Source of the DNA: Loktanella sp. SALINAS62
GTDB lineage: Bacteria > Pseudomonadota > Alphaproteobacteria > Rhodobacterales > Rhodobacteraceae
Length of the DNA stretch: 64,000 nt
Reading direction: 5' to 3'
Assembly: GCF_018263905.1 (NCBI RefSeq)
Contig: NZ_JAAFZU010000023.1
Location: forward strand, 170,755 to 234,754
Program-made: the position numbers and the translations under genes
The notes under the pieces: generated by a model
The model's input: the letters and a program-made list of their open reading frames with translations, nothing else
Database searches by the model: none
What the model was told of the DNA's origin: nothing
In this document: positions 7,424 through 16,584 of the stretch, piece by piece
Position numbering within the stretch: position 1 is the stretch's first letter
Layout of the letters: each line of letters begins with the position of its first letter

Positions 7424-8599
7424 TCAGATGCGTTCGATGGCCAACGCGATCCCCTGACCGCCACCGATGCACATCGTAATTAGGGCACGCTTGCCCTGAA
7501 TGCGGTCCAGTTCATACATCGCCTTGACCGTGATGATGGCACCCGTGGCACCGACCGGATGGCCCAATGCAATCGCACCACCGTTCGGGTTCACGCGGTC
7601 TGGGTCAAATCCCAGTTCCTTGCTGACGGCAAGCGCCTGTGCGGCGAACGCTTCGTTGCTTTCGATCACGTCGAAATCGCCGGGCCGCAACCCGGTGCGG
7701 TCCAGCAGCTTGCGAACTGCAGGCACCGGACCGATGCCCATCACCTCTGGCCGGACACCGGCGTGGGCATAGCCCAGCACGCGGAACCGGGGTGTCAGGC
7801 CTGCCGCCTGTGCCGCATCGGCGCGCGCCAGCACCACGGCCGCCGCCCCGTCGTTCAGCCCCGACGCATTGCCTGCCGTGACAGTGCCATCTTTGGCAAA
7901 GGCCGGGCGCAGTTTGGCCAGACCGTCCGCCGTTGTCGGTTTGGGATGTTCGTCGGTCACGAAATCCACCGTGTCCCGTCTGACCCTGATCGGCACGGGC
8001 ACGATCTGATCAGCGAAATAACCAGCCTTGATCGCGGCGGCCGCCCGTCGCTGGCTTTCAAGCGCAAAGGCATCCTGTGCCGCGCGGCTGATATCATGTT
8101 CGCCGCTGACATTTTCCGCCGTGACGCCCATATGCCCGGACCCGAACGGGCAGTTCAGTGTTCCCAGCATCATGTCACGCGACACGACATCGCCCATCTT
8201 TGTGCCCCAGCGCTGGCCGGATACGATGAACGGGCTGCGCGACATATTCTCTGCCCCACCGGCAAGTCCGAAATCCGCATCGCCCATCGCCAGCGACTGC
8301 ATGACAGACACGATCGCCTGCACGCCGGACCCGCACAGGCGGTTGACGTTCATTGCCGGTGTGGTGTCGGGCACACCGGCATCCATCGCCGCCACACGCG
8401 ACAGATACATGTCACGCGGTTCGGTGTTGATGACGTGGCCGAATGCGACATGGCCAATCTGCGCACCATCCACGCCTGCGCGGTCCAGCGCGGCACGCGA
8501 CACGATGGCCCCCAGTTCGGTGGGGGGTGTCCCTGCCAATGCGCCGCCGAATGTGCCGATGGCCGTGCGTGCGCCGCCCAGAATGACGATATCGGTCAT
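7424..8599 (-). CDS. acetyl-CoA C-acyltransferase (beta-ketothiolase)
   Basis: Thiolase of 391 residues that condenses or cleaves acyl-CoA with acetyl-CoA; cytoplasmic. The acyl-accepting Cys is Cys89 in NRLCGSG. The His site is GGAIALGHPVGATG and the second Cys is in TMCIGGGQG near the end, so all catalytic residues are present. AGGAGG lies 5 bases before the ATG at 8599; the longer open frame upstream is not used. Without a phaB or hydratase partner beside it, PHB synthesis, ketone use and degradative roles cannot be told apart. It is divergent from the ABC operon. Confidence 0.92.
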   Translation of the reverse strand: MTDIVILGGARTAIGTFGGALAGTPPTELGAIVSRAALDRAGVDGAQIGHVAFGHVINTEPRDMYLSRVAAMDAGVPDTTPAMNVNRLCGSGVQAIVSVMQSLAMGDADFGLAGGAENMSRSPFIVSGQRWGTKMGDVVSRDMMLGTLNCPFGSGHMGVTAENVSGEHDISRAAQDAFALESQRRAAAAIKAGYFADQIVPVPIRVRRDTVDFVTDEHPKPTTADGLAKLRPAFAKDGTVTAGNASGLNDGAAAVVLARADAAQAAGLTPRFRVLGYAHAGVRPEVMGIGPVPAVRKLLDRTGLRPGDFDVIESNEAFAAQALAVSKELGFDPDRVNPNGGAIALGHPVGATGAIITVKAMYELDRIQGKRALITMCIGGGQGIALAIERI

Positions 8600-8743
8600 G
8601 TGACCCTCCTGATCATGTGTCACCAGCAGGATGACAAGCCGCCACGCCAGACGCCAGAAAAACGTGAACTGACCCTGCGGCAAACCGCCCGGGTGGTGGA
8701 AAACCCTACTCACGGCTTAAGTTCACACCAAAAGGATATGTAC

Positions 8744-9400
8744 ATGCTGTTGACCATCAGCGACCTGCGAAAATCTTATGTGACCGCCGATGCGCGGATC
8801 ACTGTGCTGGATGGTGTCGATCTGAAAATGGGCGCAGGCGAAACGCTTGCGCTGACCGGGGAAAGCGGGTCCGGCAAAAGCACGCTGCTGCATCTTGTCG
8901 GCGGTCTGGATCAGGCGGATTCAGGGCACATCATGCTGGACGGCACGGATCTGACACAGCTGGACGACCGCGCCCGTGCCGGGCTGCGGCGCGGCACCGT
9001 GGGTGTTGTGTTCCAGCAGTTCAATCTGATCCCATCGTTGCGGGTCGTGGACAACATCAACTTTCAGGCGCGGTTGGCGGGGCGGCACGATGCCGCGTGG
9101 TGCGCCGATCTGGCCGACCGGATGGGACTGACGCCGCAGTTGAACAAATATCCCGAACAACTGTCGGGGGGCCAACAGCAGCGCGTCGCCATCGCCCGCA
9201 CGCTGGCCCCCCGCCCCCGACTGGTGCTGGCGGATGAACCGACCGGCAATCTGGACGAAGATACCGCAGCGACGGTCCTGTCGCTGATGCTGGATCTGGT
9301 GCGTGACACGGGCGCGGGCCTGCTGATGGTCACGCATTCGCAGATCCTTGCGGCGCAGATGCAGCGGCGGGTCCATCTGCGCAAGGGCCGGATCGCGTGA
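8744..9400 (+). CDS. ABC transporter ATP-binding protein, AttE/LolD-like
   Basis: ATPase subunit of 218 residues in the MacB/LolD/AttE group. Walker A is GESGSGKST (residues 39-47), the signature LSGGQQQR, and Walker B LVLADEPTG, followed by the switch His in MVTHS. The ATG at 8744 follows AAAAGGA at a good spacing; ATG at 8738 is too close. Its TGA overlaps the GTG of the permease (GTGA). With the next two genes it forms an AttEFGH-like set, so it probably powers conformational work at the inner membrane rather than import. Confidence 0.92.
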   Translation: MLLTISDLRKSYVTADARITVLDGVDLKMGAGETLALTGESGSGKSTLLHLVGGLDQADSGHIMLDGTDLTQLDDRARAGLRRGTVGVVFQQFNLIPSLRVVDNINFQARLAGRHDAAWCADLADRMGLTPQLNKYPEQLSGGQQQRVAIARTLAPRPRLVLADEPTGNLDEDTAATVLSLMLDLVRDTGAGLLMVTHSQILAAQMQRRVHLRKGRIA

Positions 9401-11784
9401 TCCGCGCCACGCTTCAGGCGCTGACTTCGCATTGGTGGCGCAATCCGCTGCAGTTGTTCACGCTGCTGGCGGGGCTCGCGCTGGCGACGGCGCTTTGGTC
9501 CGGCGTGCAGGCCATCAATGCAGAGGCATCGGCCAGCTACGACGCGGCCGCCGCAACCTTGGGCGAAGGCCAGTTCGACCAGTTGACCGCCCGCGACGGC
9601 GGCACGATCCCGCAATCGACATACGTCGCGCTGCGCCGCGCCGGCTGGCTGGTGTCCCCCGTGATTGAGGGTCGGCTGAACGGTGTCCGTATCGTCGGGC
9701 TGGACCCACTGACGGCGCCCGGTGGGCTGGGACCTGTCACCGTGTCCGATGGGGTCGAAATTGACACGTTCCTGTCCGGGTCCGGTCAGGTCTTTGGCCG
9801 GGCAGAGGTCCTGAACCGTCTGCCCGACATCGACGCCGAACGGATCACAGCCCCCGATGTGGCCCCCGGCACGGTCCTGACCGACATCGGACTGGCGCAG
9901 ACGTTACTGGAAACCGACGGCCTGACGCGGATGATTGTCGCCACGGAACAACCGCTGGGTCGCCCTGCGTTGCAGGATATCGCCCCGAACCTTGTGCGGC
10001 AGGTGGCGCAGGACGGCAGCGACATTGGCCGTCTGACAGACAGTTTCCATCTGAACCTGACGGCCTTCGGCCTGCTGAGCTTTGCGGTCGGCATTTTCAT
10101 CGTGAACGGCGCGATCGGGCTGGCGTTTGAACAGCGGCGCCCCGTCGTGCGGACACTGCGCGCGCTGGGGGTGCCGCTGCGGACGCTGATGGCACTGATG
10201 GCCGCCGAACTGGCGCTGATGGCGCTGGTCGCAGGCACCATCGGTGTGGCGCTCGGGTATGTGATCGCGTCGGTCCTGTTGCCAGATGTCGCCGCGACCT
10301 TGCAGGGGCTTTACGGGCAGACCGTCGCAGGCACGCTGCAACTGCGCCCGGTCTGGTGGCTGTCGGGTCTTGGGATCGCGCTGGGCGGCACGGCGCTTGC
10401 CGCGACGGCGGCGTTCTGGCGGCTGGCGCAAATGCCGCTACTGGCGGGCGGATCGCGGCGGGCGCTGTCGATGGCGGCGGGGCGTGGTGCGCGGGTACAG
10501 GGTGGGCTGGCCGCCGTTTTGCTGGTGCTGGCTGCCGTGCTGGCGTTCACGGCAGACGGGCTGATCACGGGTTTCGCCTTGCTTGGCGCCTTGTTGATCG
10601 GCGCTGCTTTGGCGCTGCCGCTGATCCTTGACCGGGTGCTGGCACTGGCGCAGTCGCTGTCATCAGGCGTGCGAACCCAGTGGTTCTGGGCCGATACCCG
10701 CCAGCAATTGCCGGGCCTGTCGCTTGCGTTGGCTGCACTGTTGCTGGCCATGGCCGCAAACGTCGGCGTGTCCACGATGGTCAGCAGTTTTCGCCTGACG
10801 TTTGTCGGATTTCTGGACCAGCGGCTGGCGTCAGAGCTTTACGTCACGGCAGAGGATGCTGCGCAGGCGCAAGCGCTGACCACCTATGCCGCGCCGCGCA
10901 CCGACGCCATCCTGCCCATCCAATCCGCCATGGCCACAGTCCGCGATCTGCCGACCGAAGTGTTCGGCGCGCGGATCGGTCCGACCTATACCGACAACTG
11001 GACGTTTCTGTCGGCAGGGCCGGACCCGTGGCAACAGGTCAGCGACGGCACGGGCATCCTGATCAACGAACAATTGGCGCGCCGCACCGGGCTGGCGATG
11101 AATGATATGGTGCCGGTGGGTGACAGCAGCTTTGCCGTTGCCGGCATCTACGGCGACTATGGCAACCCCATCGGTCAGGCGATCCTGTCCGAAACCGTGT
11201 TTGCCGCGCTTTACCCCGATGTCATCGCCTTGCGGTTCGGGCTACGCCTGCCGCCGGATGAGGTGTCCGATTTTCGCGCGGCCCTTACCCGCAATGTCGG
11301 CATTCCTGATGGTGCGATGATCAATCAGGCGGGGATCAAACAATTTTCGCTGGATGTGTTCAACCGGACGTTTACCGTGACAACCGCGCTGAATGTGCTG
11401 ACGCTGGCCGTTGCCGGGTTCGCCATATTGATGAGCCTTCTGACACTTGCAGCGCTGCGCGTGCCGCAACTGGCCCCGGCTTGGGCGATGGGCATGACGC
11501 GCCGCAGTCTGGGTGCAATCGAATTGATCCGCGCCGTGATGCTGGCGGTCTTTACCGCTGCCGTCGCGCTGCCGCTGGGGCTGGCGTTGGCTTGGGCGCT
11601 GTTGGCGGTCGTCAACGTCGCGGCATTTGGCTGGAAACTGCCGATGTTCCTGTTCCCGGCAGATTATCTGCGTTTGGGGGTTTTCGCGCTGGGGGCTGCC
11701 GGGTTGGCAGCACTCTGGCCCGCATGGCGGTTGGCCCGCACACCCCCTGCGGCCTTGCTACAGGTATTTTCCAATGAACGTTAA
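9397..11784 (+). CDS. FtsX/MacB-type ABC permease (AttFG-like)
   Basis: A 795-residue permease with an N-terminal membrane anchor (about residues 18-38), a large periplasmic region, a first FtsX-type membrane bundle around residues 225-450, a second periplasmic domain, and a C-terminal bundle (about 665-790). The length corresponds to two FtsX units in one chain, as in the AttF/AttG-like arrangement. GTG start overlaps the ATPase stop; its own stop overlaps the start of the secreted partner. Family logic suggests extraction of a lipid or lipoprotein from the inner membrane. The substrate is not known. Confidence 0.9.
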   Translation: MIRATLQALTSHWWRNPLQLFTLLAGLALATALWSGVQAINAEASASYDAAAATLGEGQFDQLTARDGGTIPQSTYVALRRAGWLVSPVIEGRLNGVRIVGLDPLTAPGGLGPVTVSDGVEIDTFLSGSGQVFGRAEVLNRLPDIDAERITAPDVAPGTVLTDIGLAQTLLETDGLTRMIVATEQPLGRPALQDIAPNLVRQVAQDGSDIGRLTDSFHLNLTAFGLLSFAVGIFIVNGAIGLAFEQRRPVVRTLRALGVPLRTLMALMAAELALMALVAGTIGVALGYVIASVLLPDVAATLQGLYGQTVAGTLQLRPVWWLSGLGIALGGTALAATAAFWRLAQMPLLAGGSRRALSMAAGRGARVQGGLAAVLLVLAAVLAFTADGLITGFALLGALLIGAALALPLILDRVLALAQSLSSGVRTQWFWADTRQQLPGLSLALAALLLAMAANVGVSTMVSSFRLTFVGFLDQRLASELYVTAEDAAQAQALTTYAAPRTDAILPIQSAMATVRDLPTEVFGARIGPTYTDNWTFLSAGPDPWQQVSDGTGILINEQLARRTGLAMNDMVPVGDSSFAVAGIYGDYGNPIGQAILSETVFAALYPDVIALRFGLRLPPDEVSDFRAALTRNVGIPDGAMINQAGIKQFSLDVFNRTFTVTTALNVLTLAVAGFAILMSLLTLAALRVPQLAPAWAMGMTRRSLGAIELIRAVMLAVFTAAVALPLGLALAWALLAVVNVAAFGWKLPMFLFPADYLRLGVFALGAAGLAALWPAWRLARTPPAALLQVFSNER

Positions 11785-12805
11785 AATCCTGATCCTGTGT
11801 CTGTTGCCGATGACAGCCATGGCACAGGGCTTTGCCGGGCTGGGCCGCGATGCACAGGGCTTTGCGGTTCCGCAGCCCGATCCACAGTTCAGCTTTCCCG
11901 CCGATCATGGCGCGCATCCCGATTACAGGATCGAATGGTGGTATCTGACCGCCAACATGACCGGACCGGACGGCACGCCCTATGGTTTGCAATGGACGCT
12001 GTTCCGCAGCGCAATGGCCCCTGAAACACGCGATGGCTGGGACGATCCGCAACTTTGGATGGGTCACGCCGCCGTCACCACGCCGGACGCGCATTTCGTG
12101 ACAGAACGGCTGGCGCGGGGCGGGATCGGACAGGCGGGCGTGATCGCGGACCCGTTCACCGCATGGATCGACGACTGGCAGATGACAGGGATCGACGACG
12201 CGCGCCTGACCGCATCCGGTCCAAACTTTGCCTATGACGTGGACCTGACCGCCACCGGTCCGTTGGTCCGGCAGGGCGATAACGGCTATTCCGTCAAATC
12301 TGCCGCCGGTCAGGCGTCGTATTATTATTCCCAGCCGTTCTATGAATTGACGGGCACCCTGACCCTGCCGACGGGTGATGTGCCCATTACCGGAACGGCT
12401 TGGCTGGATCGGGAATGGTCCAGCCAGCCGCTGGCGGACACGCAGACCGGATGGGACTGGTTTTCGCTGTCGTTCGACACCGGCGACAAGCTGATGGGAT
12501 TTCAGTTGCGCCAGACAGACGGTGAAGATTTCACCTATGCCACGTGGATTACAGCCGACGGCACGCCGACGCCGTTTCAGGACGGGGCATTGCGCGCCAT
12601 CCCGCTGGATAACACCGAAGTTGCGGGGCGCAGCGTGCCGACCACATGGCGTGTCACGCTACCCGACCGGGGGGTCGACGTGACAGTGACAGCGATCAAT
12701 CCACTGGCATGGATGGACACCTCTGTCCCGTACTGGGAAGGTCCGGTGACCGTAAGCGGCAGCCACACAGGCCAAGGATATCTGGAGATGACGGGATATG
12801 AGTGA
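11774..12805 (+). CDS. secreted lipocalin-like CrtC/AttH-family protein
   Basis: A 343-residue exported protein of the AttH / carotenoid 1,2-hydratase (CrtC) superfamily, built from two lipocalin-like barrels. A signal peptide is clear (cleavage near AMA-QGF, residue 17-18). Typical motifs are HPDYRIEWWYLTAN near residue 50, then YYYSQPFYELTGTL and the tandem GTAWLDREWSSQPL. No carotenoid genes are nearby, so it is better read as the periplasmic partner of the coupled ABC transporter, binding a hydrophobic ligand. The start overlaps the permease end by 11 bases; the stop overlaps the next gene. Confidence 0.88.
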   Translation: MNVKILILCLLPMTAMAQGFAGLGRDAQGFAVPQPDPQFSFPADHGAHPDYRIEWWYLTANMTGPDGTPYGLQWTLFRSAMAPETRDGWDDPQLWMGHAAVTTPDAHFVTERLARGGIGQAGVIADPFTAWIDDWQMTGIDDARLTASGPNFAYDVDLTATGPLVRQGDNGYSVKSAAGQASYYYSQPFYELTGTLTLPTGDVPITGTAWLDREWSSQPLADTQTGWDWFSLSFDTGDKLMGFQLRQTDGEDFTYATWITADGTPTPFQDGALRAIPLDNTEVAGRSVPTTWRVTLPDRGVDVTVTAINPLAWMDTSVPYWEGPVTVSGSHTGQGYLEMTGYE

Positions 12806-13352
12806 ATGGTTTGAAACGCTGAACGGGTTGCATGACCGCATGTGGCAACGGCTGTCGCGCGGTGTGGCCGACCACAAATCGCCCAGCAGACAACCGACGC
12901 TCGCCACCGTCCGCGACGGCTGGCCAGAGGCGCGCACCATCGTTCTGCGTGCCGCTGACCGCGATACTGCAACGCTAGAAGTCTATACCGACCTGCAATC
13001 AGACAAGATCGCGAGCTTGCGCGATGCGCCGCGCGGCGCGCTTCACGTCTGGGAAGATAAAAAACGGCTACAGATCCGGTTGCAATGCGCGGTGACGATC
13101 CTGACCAGCGACACAGTGCGCGACCGTTGGGACAGGATGCCGGACACTGGACGGCTGAGCTATGGGGTGACCCCGCAGCCGGGTGCGCCGCTGACGGATG
13201 CGCTGGCCTATGACAAAGCGCCCGATTTCGAACGTTTTGCGGTGCTGCGTTGTGCGATTCAGACCATCGATCTGGTGCATCTGGGCGACGATCACAGACG
13301 CGCTGCGTTTACCCGCGCGGATGGATGGCAAGGCCAATGGCTTTCGCCCTGA
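12798..13352 (+). CDS. pyridoxamine 5'-phosphate oxidase-fold protein
   Basis: A 184-residue flavin-binding split-barrel protein of the PNPOx-related group. The FMN-site-like segment is SPSRQPTLATVRDGWPEARTI split around residues 28-48, followed by YTDLQSDKIASLRD. It ends with the C-terminal WQGQWLSP resembling PNPOx tails. It overlaps the CrtC/AttH gene by 8 bases, so it is the last member of the ABC operon. The family's best known activity is the last step of PLP synthesis, but PdxH proper is longer, and this group's substrate is unknown. Cytoplasmic. Confidence 0.85.
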   Translation: MSEWFETLNGLHDRMWQRLSRGVADHKSPSRQPTLATVRDGWPEARTIVLRAADRDTATLEVYTDLQSDKIASLRDAPRGALHVWEDKKRLQIRLQCAVTILTSDTVRDRWDRMPDTGRLSYGVTPQPGAPLTDALAYDKAPDFERFAVLRCAIQTIDLVHLGDDHRRAAFTRADGWQGQWLSP

Positions 13353-13372
13353 ACCGACGGTAGACTAAAATC

Positions 13373-15535
13373 ATGCAAAACATGCTTCCCCAGACCCGCG
13401 ACCTTGTGCTGATCGGTGGTGGACATACGCATGCGATCGTCTTGCGCAAATGGGGGATGAACCCGCTGCCCGGCGTGCGTCTGACGCTGATATCCCCCGG
13501 CCCAACCGCTGCCTATTCGGGGATGCTGCCGGGGTTCGTTGCGGGCCATTACACGCGGGATGAACTGGACATTGATCTGGTCAAGCTGGCACGCTTTGCC
13601 GGTGCCCGCCTGATCGACGGGGCCGTCACCGGAATTGACTTGGCAAACTGGGAAATAGAGGTGCCGGGACGCCCACCCGTCGCCTATGACGTGGTCAGCG
13701 TCGATGTGGGCATCACGTCTGACATGCCGACGCTGCCCGGCTTTGCCGATCATGGCATCCCTGCGAAACCGCTGGCCCCGTTTGCAAGCCGATGGGATGC
13801 GTTTCGCCTGCAGGCCAGTGATCCGCATATCGTGGTTCTGGGCGGCGGCGTCGCAGGGGCAGAACTGTCGATGGCGATGGCGCACGCGCTGCGGTCGCGC
13901 AATCTGCAACCGACCGTCCACTTGATCGACCGCAGCGCTGCAATGACCGGGCTGAACGACACCGCACGGGTTAAGCTGCGCGCGGCACTGGACAGCAACG
14001 GCATTCAGGTGATGGAAAACACGACCGTATCCGCCATTGAGCCAGGCGCCGTGGTGCTGGACAACGGCCAGCGCATCCGGTCCGATTTCACCACGGGTGC
14101 TGCGGGCGCAAAACCGCATGACTGGGTTTCTGGCATCGCCGTGGATCTGCATGACGGATACATCGCCGTCGGTCCAACGCTGCAATCCAGCGATCCGGCA
14201 ATATTCGCGGTCGGGGATTGCGCGCATCTGACCCACGACCCGCGTCCCAAGGCCGGCGTCTATGCCGTCAGAGAAGCACCAATCCTGTTTGATAACCTGT
14301 GCGCTGTGCTGTCTGGCGACAAGCTGCGCCATTACACCCCGCAGGGTGATTACCTGAAACTGATATCTCTGGGCGGTAAAAGCGCACTTGCAGAACGGTT
14401 CGGTACGGCCTTTGCCGGCGGGCCATTGTGGCGGTGGAAAGATCACATCGACCGCAAGTTCATGCGCCGTTTCAGCGATCTGCCCCAGATGACGCTGCCC
14501 AATCTGCCAAAAAGACACGCGCTGGGTCTGCCGGACGCGCTGGGCGACAAACCGATGTGCGGCGGCTGCGGGGCCAAGGTCGGGCGCGCGGCTTTGCAGG
14601 CCGCGCTGTCAGACCTGCCCGCGCCGCAGCGTGATGATGTGGTCCGGCTGGCGGGCGACGATGCCGGGTTGCTGACCATGGGGCAGGTCCGGCAGGTCGT
14701 CAGCACCGACCATTTGCGCGCCTTCTGGGATGACCCCGTGTTGATGACACGCATCGCATTGACCCATGCACTGGGCGACATTTGGGCAATGGGTGCCGCG
14801 CCGCAGGCGGCAACGGTAAACCTGATCCTGCCGCGTCTGTCCGCCGACCTGCAATCGCGCACGGTCCGCGAGATTGTGACGACCGCCCGGCACATCCTGT
14901 CCGATGCCGGGGCAGAGGTGATCGGCGGCCATACCTCTTTGGGTGCGGAACTGACCATCGGTTTCACCGTCACAGGTCTGTGCGATGCAGCACCCATTAC
15001 CTTGGGCGGTGCGCAGGTGGGCGATGCGCTGATCCTGACAAAGCCGATTGGCAGCGGCACGATCATGGCCGCGGAAATGGCGGGCAAAGGTCGCGGTGCA
15101 GATGTTGCCGCCGCACTGGCGGCGATGTGTCAGGGGCAGGCACAGGCCAGCACAATCCTGCGCGATGCCCACGCGATGACCGATGTGACGGGGTTCGGTC
15201 TAGCCGGGCATCTGCGCGGCATCTGTGACGCAAGCGGTGTCGGCGCGAATATCGTGCTGGCCGATGTGCCGCTTTTGAACAGCGCGCTGGCGCTTGCAGC
15301 CGCAGGCACACGGTCCAGTCTGTTCACAGACAACGAAACCGGTGCCGGTGCATACGAAGCGGCCCCCGGTCCGCGCCGTGACCTGATGTTCGATCCACAG
15401 ACCGCAGGCGGCCTGTTGGCCGCCGTCAGTCCGGGTCAGGTCGATGCTATTGTGCAAGCACTGCGCGCCGCAGGCTATGCCGACGCCGCACGGATCGGTA
15501 CGATCACCGCAGGCGACAGGTTGCGCCTGCGCTAA
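13373..15535 (+). CDS. selD: fused flavoprotein oxidoreductase / selenide,water dikinase
   Basis: A 720-residue two-domain protein. Residues 1-about 370 are a pyridine-nucleotide-disulfide (NDH-like) flavoprotein: FAD motif LIGGGHTHAIVLRKWG near the start, NAD motif VVLGGGVAGAELS near residue 155, and AVGDCAH. Residues about 385-720 are SelD, which makes selenophosphate from selenide and ATP. Its active-site segment is CGAK at 399-402: the essential Cys and Lys are kept and the second Cys of the GCGCK form is Ala. The fusion is known in Rhodobacterales and may couple selenide supply to redox chemistry. It meets mnmH head-on with a 4-base overlap. No ribosome binding site stands out. Confidence 0.94.
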   Translation: MQNMLPQTRDLVLIGGGHTHAIVLRKWGMNPLPGVRLTLISPGPTAAYSGMLPGFVAGHYTRDELDIDLVKLARFAGARLIDGAVTGIDLANWEIEVPGRPPVAYDVVSVDVGITSDMPTLPGFADHGIPAKPLAPFASRWDAFRLQASDPHIVVLGGGVAGAELSMAMAHALRSRNLQPTVHLIDRSAAMTGLNDTARVKLRAALDSNGIQVMENTTVSAIEPGAVVLDNGQRIRSDFTTGAAGAKPHDWVSGIAVDLHDGYIAVGPTLQSSDPAIFAVGDCAHLTHDPRPKAGVYAVREAPILFDNLCAVLSGDKLRHYTPQGDYLKLISLGGKSALAERFGTAFAGGPLWRWKDHIDRKFMRRFSDLPQMTLPNLPKRHALGLPDALGDKPMCGGCGAKVGRAALQAALSDLPAPQRDDVVRLAGDDAGLLTMGQVRQVVSTDHLRAFWDDPVLMTRIALTHALGDIWAMGAAPQAATVNLILPRLSADLQSRTVREIVTTARHILSDAGAEVIGGHTSLGAELTIGFTVTGLCDAAPITLGGAQVGDALILTKPIGSGTIMAAEMAGKGRGADVAAALAAMCQGQAQASTILRDAHAMTDVTGFGLAGHLRGICDASGVGANIVLADVPLLNSALALAAAGTRSSLFTDNETGAGAYEAAPGPRRDLMFDPQTAGGLLAAVSPGQVDAIVQALRAAGYADAARIGTITAGDRLRLR

Positions 15536-16584
15536 AGCCTGCGGATCAATGCCGCCAGCGCATCGGCAGTCGTTTCCTGCCCCGACCCGTCCAGCGTGTC
15601 AGCGTGGACCTGCCCCAGCCAATCGCGGGTATCGGATTTACGCGACCGATCATAAGAAGGATCGTAATGTTGATCCATTAGCGCGGTCGCAAGGGTGACG
15701 AATTCGCCCGTATCCAACAACGCTTCCCATGCATCAACAACAGCGTGACCGCGAATGGTCCGCAAGGGTTGCAGCCGGTCGCGCAGCGCCACCGGATCTG
15801 CGATGATATCCGCATAGGCATCCGTCAGGAATGCAGCCCGTGCAGGCAGCGACGCTGTCACTTCGATTCTTGGGGATTCGGTCATCCGCTGCCAAAGCTG
15901 CTTGGGCAGCATAAGCCGCCCGATCTTGCTGCTTTCGGCTTCGACGATCGTGGGGCGGTCGGGGTCCAGCCGCGACAACTGCGCCGCCAACGCGCTTTCA
16001 AACCCTTTTTGCGCGGGCTGGCCGCCCGGTATCCCCCCCAGTAAAGATCCGCGATGCGCCGCCAGACCTTCCAGATCGAGGGTTTGGATGCCGCGCGACG
16101 ACAACCGGTGCAACAGCGCCGTCTTGGCCGTGCCGGTATAGCCGTCCAGCAGGATCAGGCGGTGCGGCAACAGTGCTTCGTAAAGATATCGAAACACCAG
16201 TCTGCGATAGGCTTGATACCCACCGTTCACCACCTCTGCCCGCCAACCGATCTGTTGCAGGATTGTGGCCACCGACCCCGACCGCTGCCCCCCGCGCCAG
16301 CAATAGACCAGAGGGCGCCATGATCCGTCATGCGCATTCAGCGGGCCATCGACGTAATCCGCCACGTTCCGCGCCACCATTGCCGCCCCCAGCTTGCGCG
16401 CGGTAAAAGGATCATGCTGTTTGTAAATCGTCCCGACCTCTGCCCGCTGCGTGTTGGACAGCGCGGGCAGGTTGATCGCACCCGGCACGTGGTCTTCTGC
16501 AAATTCGGCTGGCGACCGCACGTCGATCACCGTGTCGAAATCATGTGACAGGATGGCCGTCAGATCGCCGAAGCTGCGTGTCAT
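15532..16584 (-). CDS. mnmH: tRNA 2-selenouridine synthase
   Basis: Replaces sulfur by selenium (through a geranylated intermediate) at U34 of Lys, Glu and Gln tRNAs, using selenophosphate from SelD. The 350-residue protein has an N-terminal rhodanese domain with catalytic Cys95 in VYCWRGGQRS and a C-terminal P-loop domain with GYTGTAKT at 148-155. Family length and both motifs are normal. It overlaps the 3' end of selD on the opposite strand and its start overlaps the stop of the phosphatase gene by four bases, so the phosphatase is upstream on the same transcript. Confidence 0.95.
   Translation of the reverse strand: MTRSFGDLTAILSHDFDTVIDVRSPAEFAEDHVPGAINLPALSNTQRAEVGTIYKQHDPFTARKLGAAMVARNVADYVDGPLNAHDGSWRPLVYCWRGGQRSGSVATILQQIGWRAEVVNGGYQAYRRLVFRYLYEALLPHRLILLDGYTGTAKTALLHRLSSRGIQTLDLEGLAAHRGSLLGGIPGGQPAQKGFESALAAQLSRLDPDRPTIVEAESSKIGRLMLPKQLWQRMTESPRIEVTASLPARAAFLTDAYADIIADPVALRDRLQPLRTIRGHAVVDAWEALLDTGEFVTLATALMDQHYDPSYDRSRKSDTRDWLGQVHADTLDGSGQETTADALAALIRRL

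Noticed and set aside
8663-8726. Inverted repeat GTGAACT/AGTTCAC upstream of the ABC operon
   Set aside because: Only 7 bp with 50 bases between the arms; chance occurrence cannot be excluded.
13292-14518. Antisense frame of about 400 codons opposite selD
   Set aside because: It mirrors the strong GC3 pattern of the coding strand and shows no domain or ribosome binding site.
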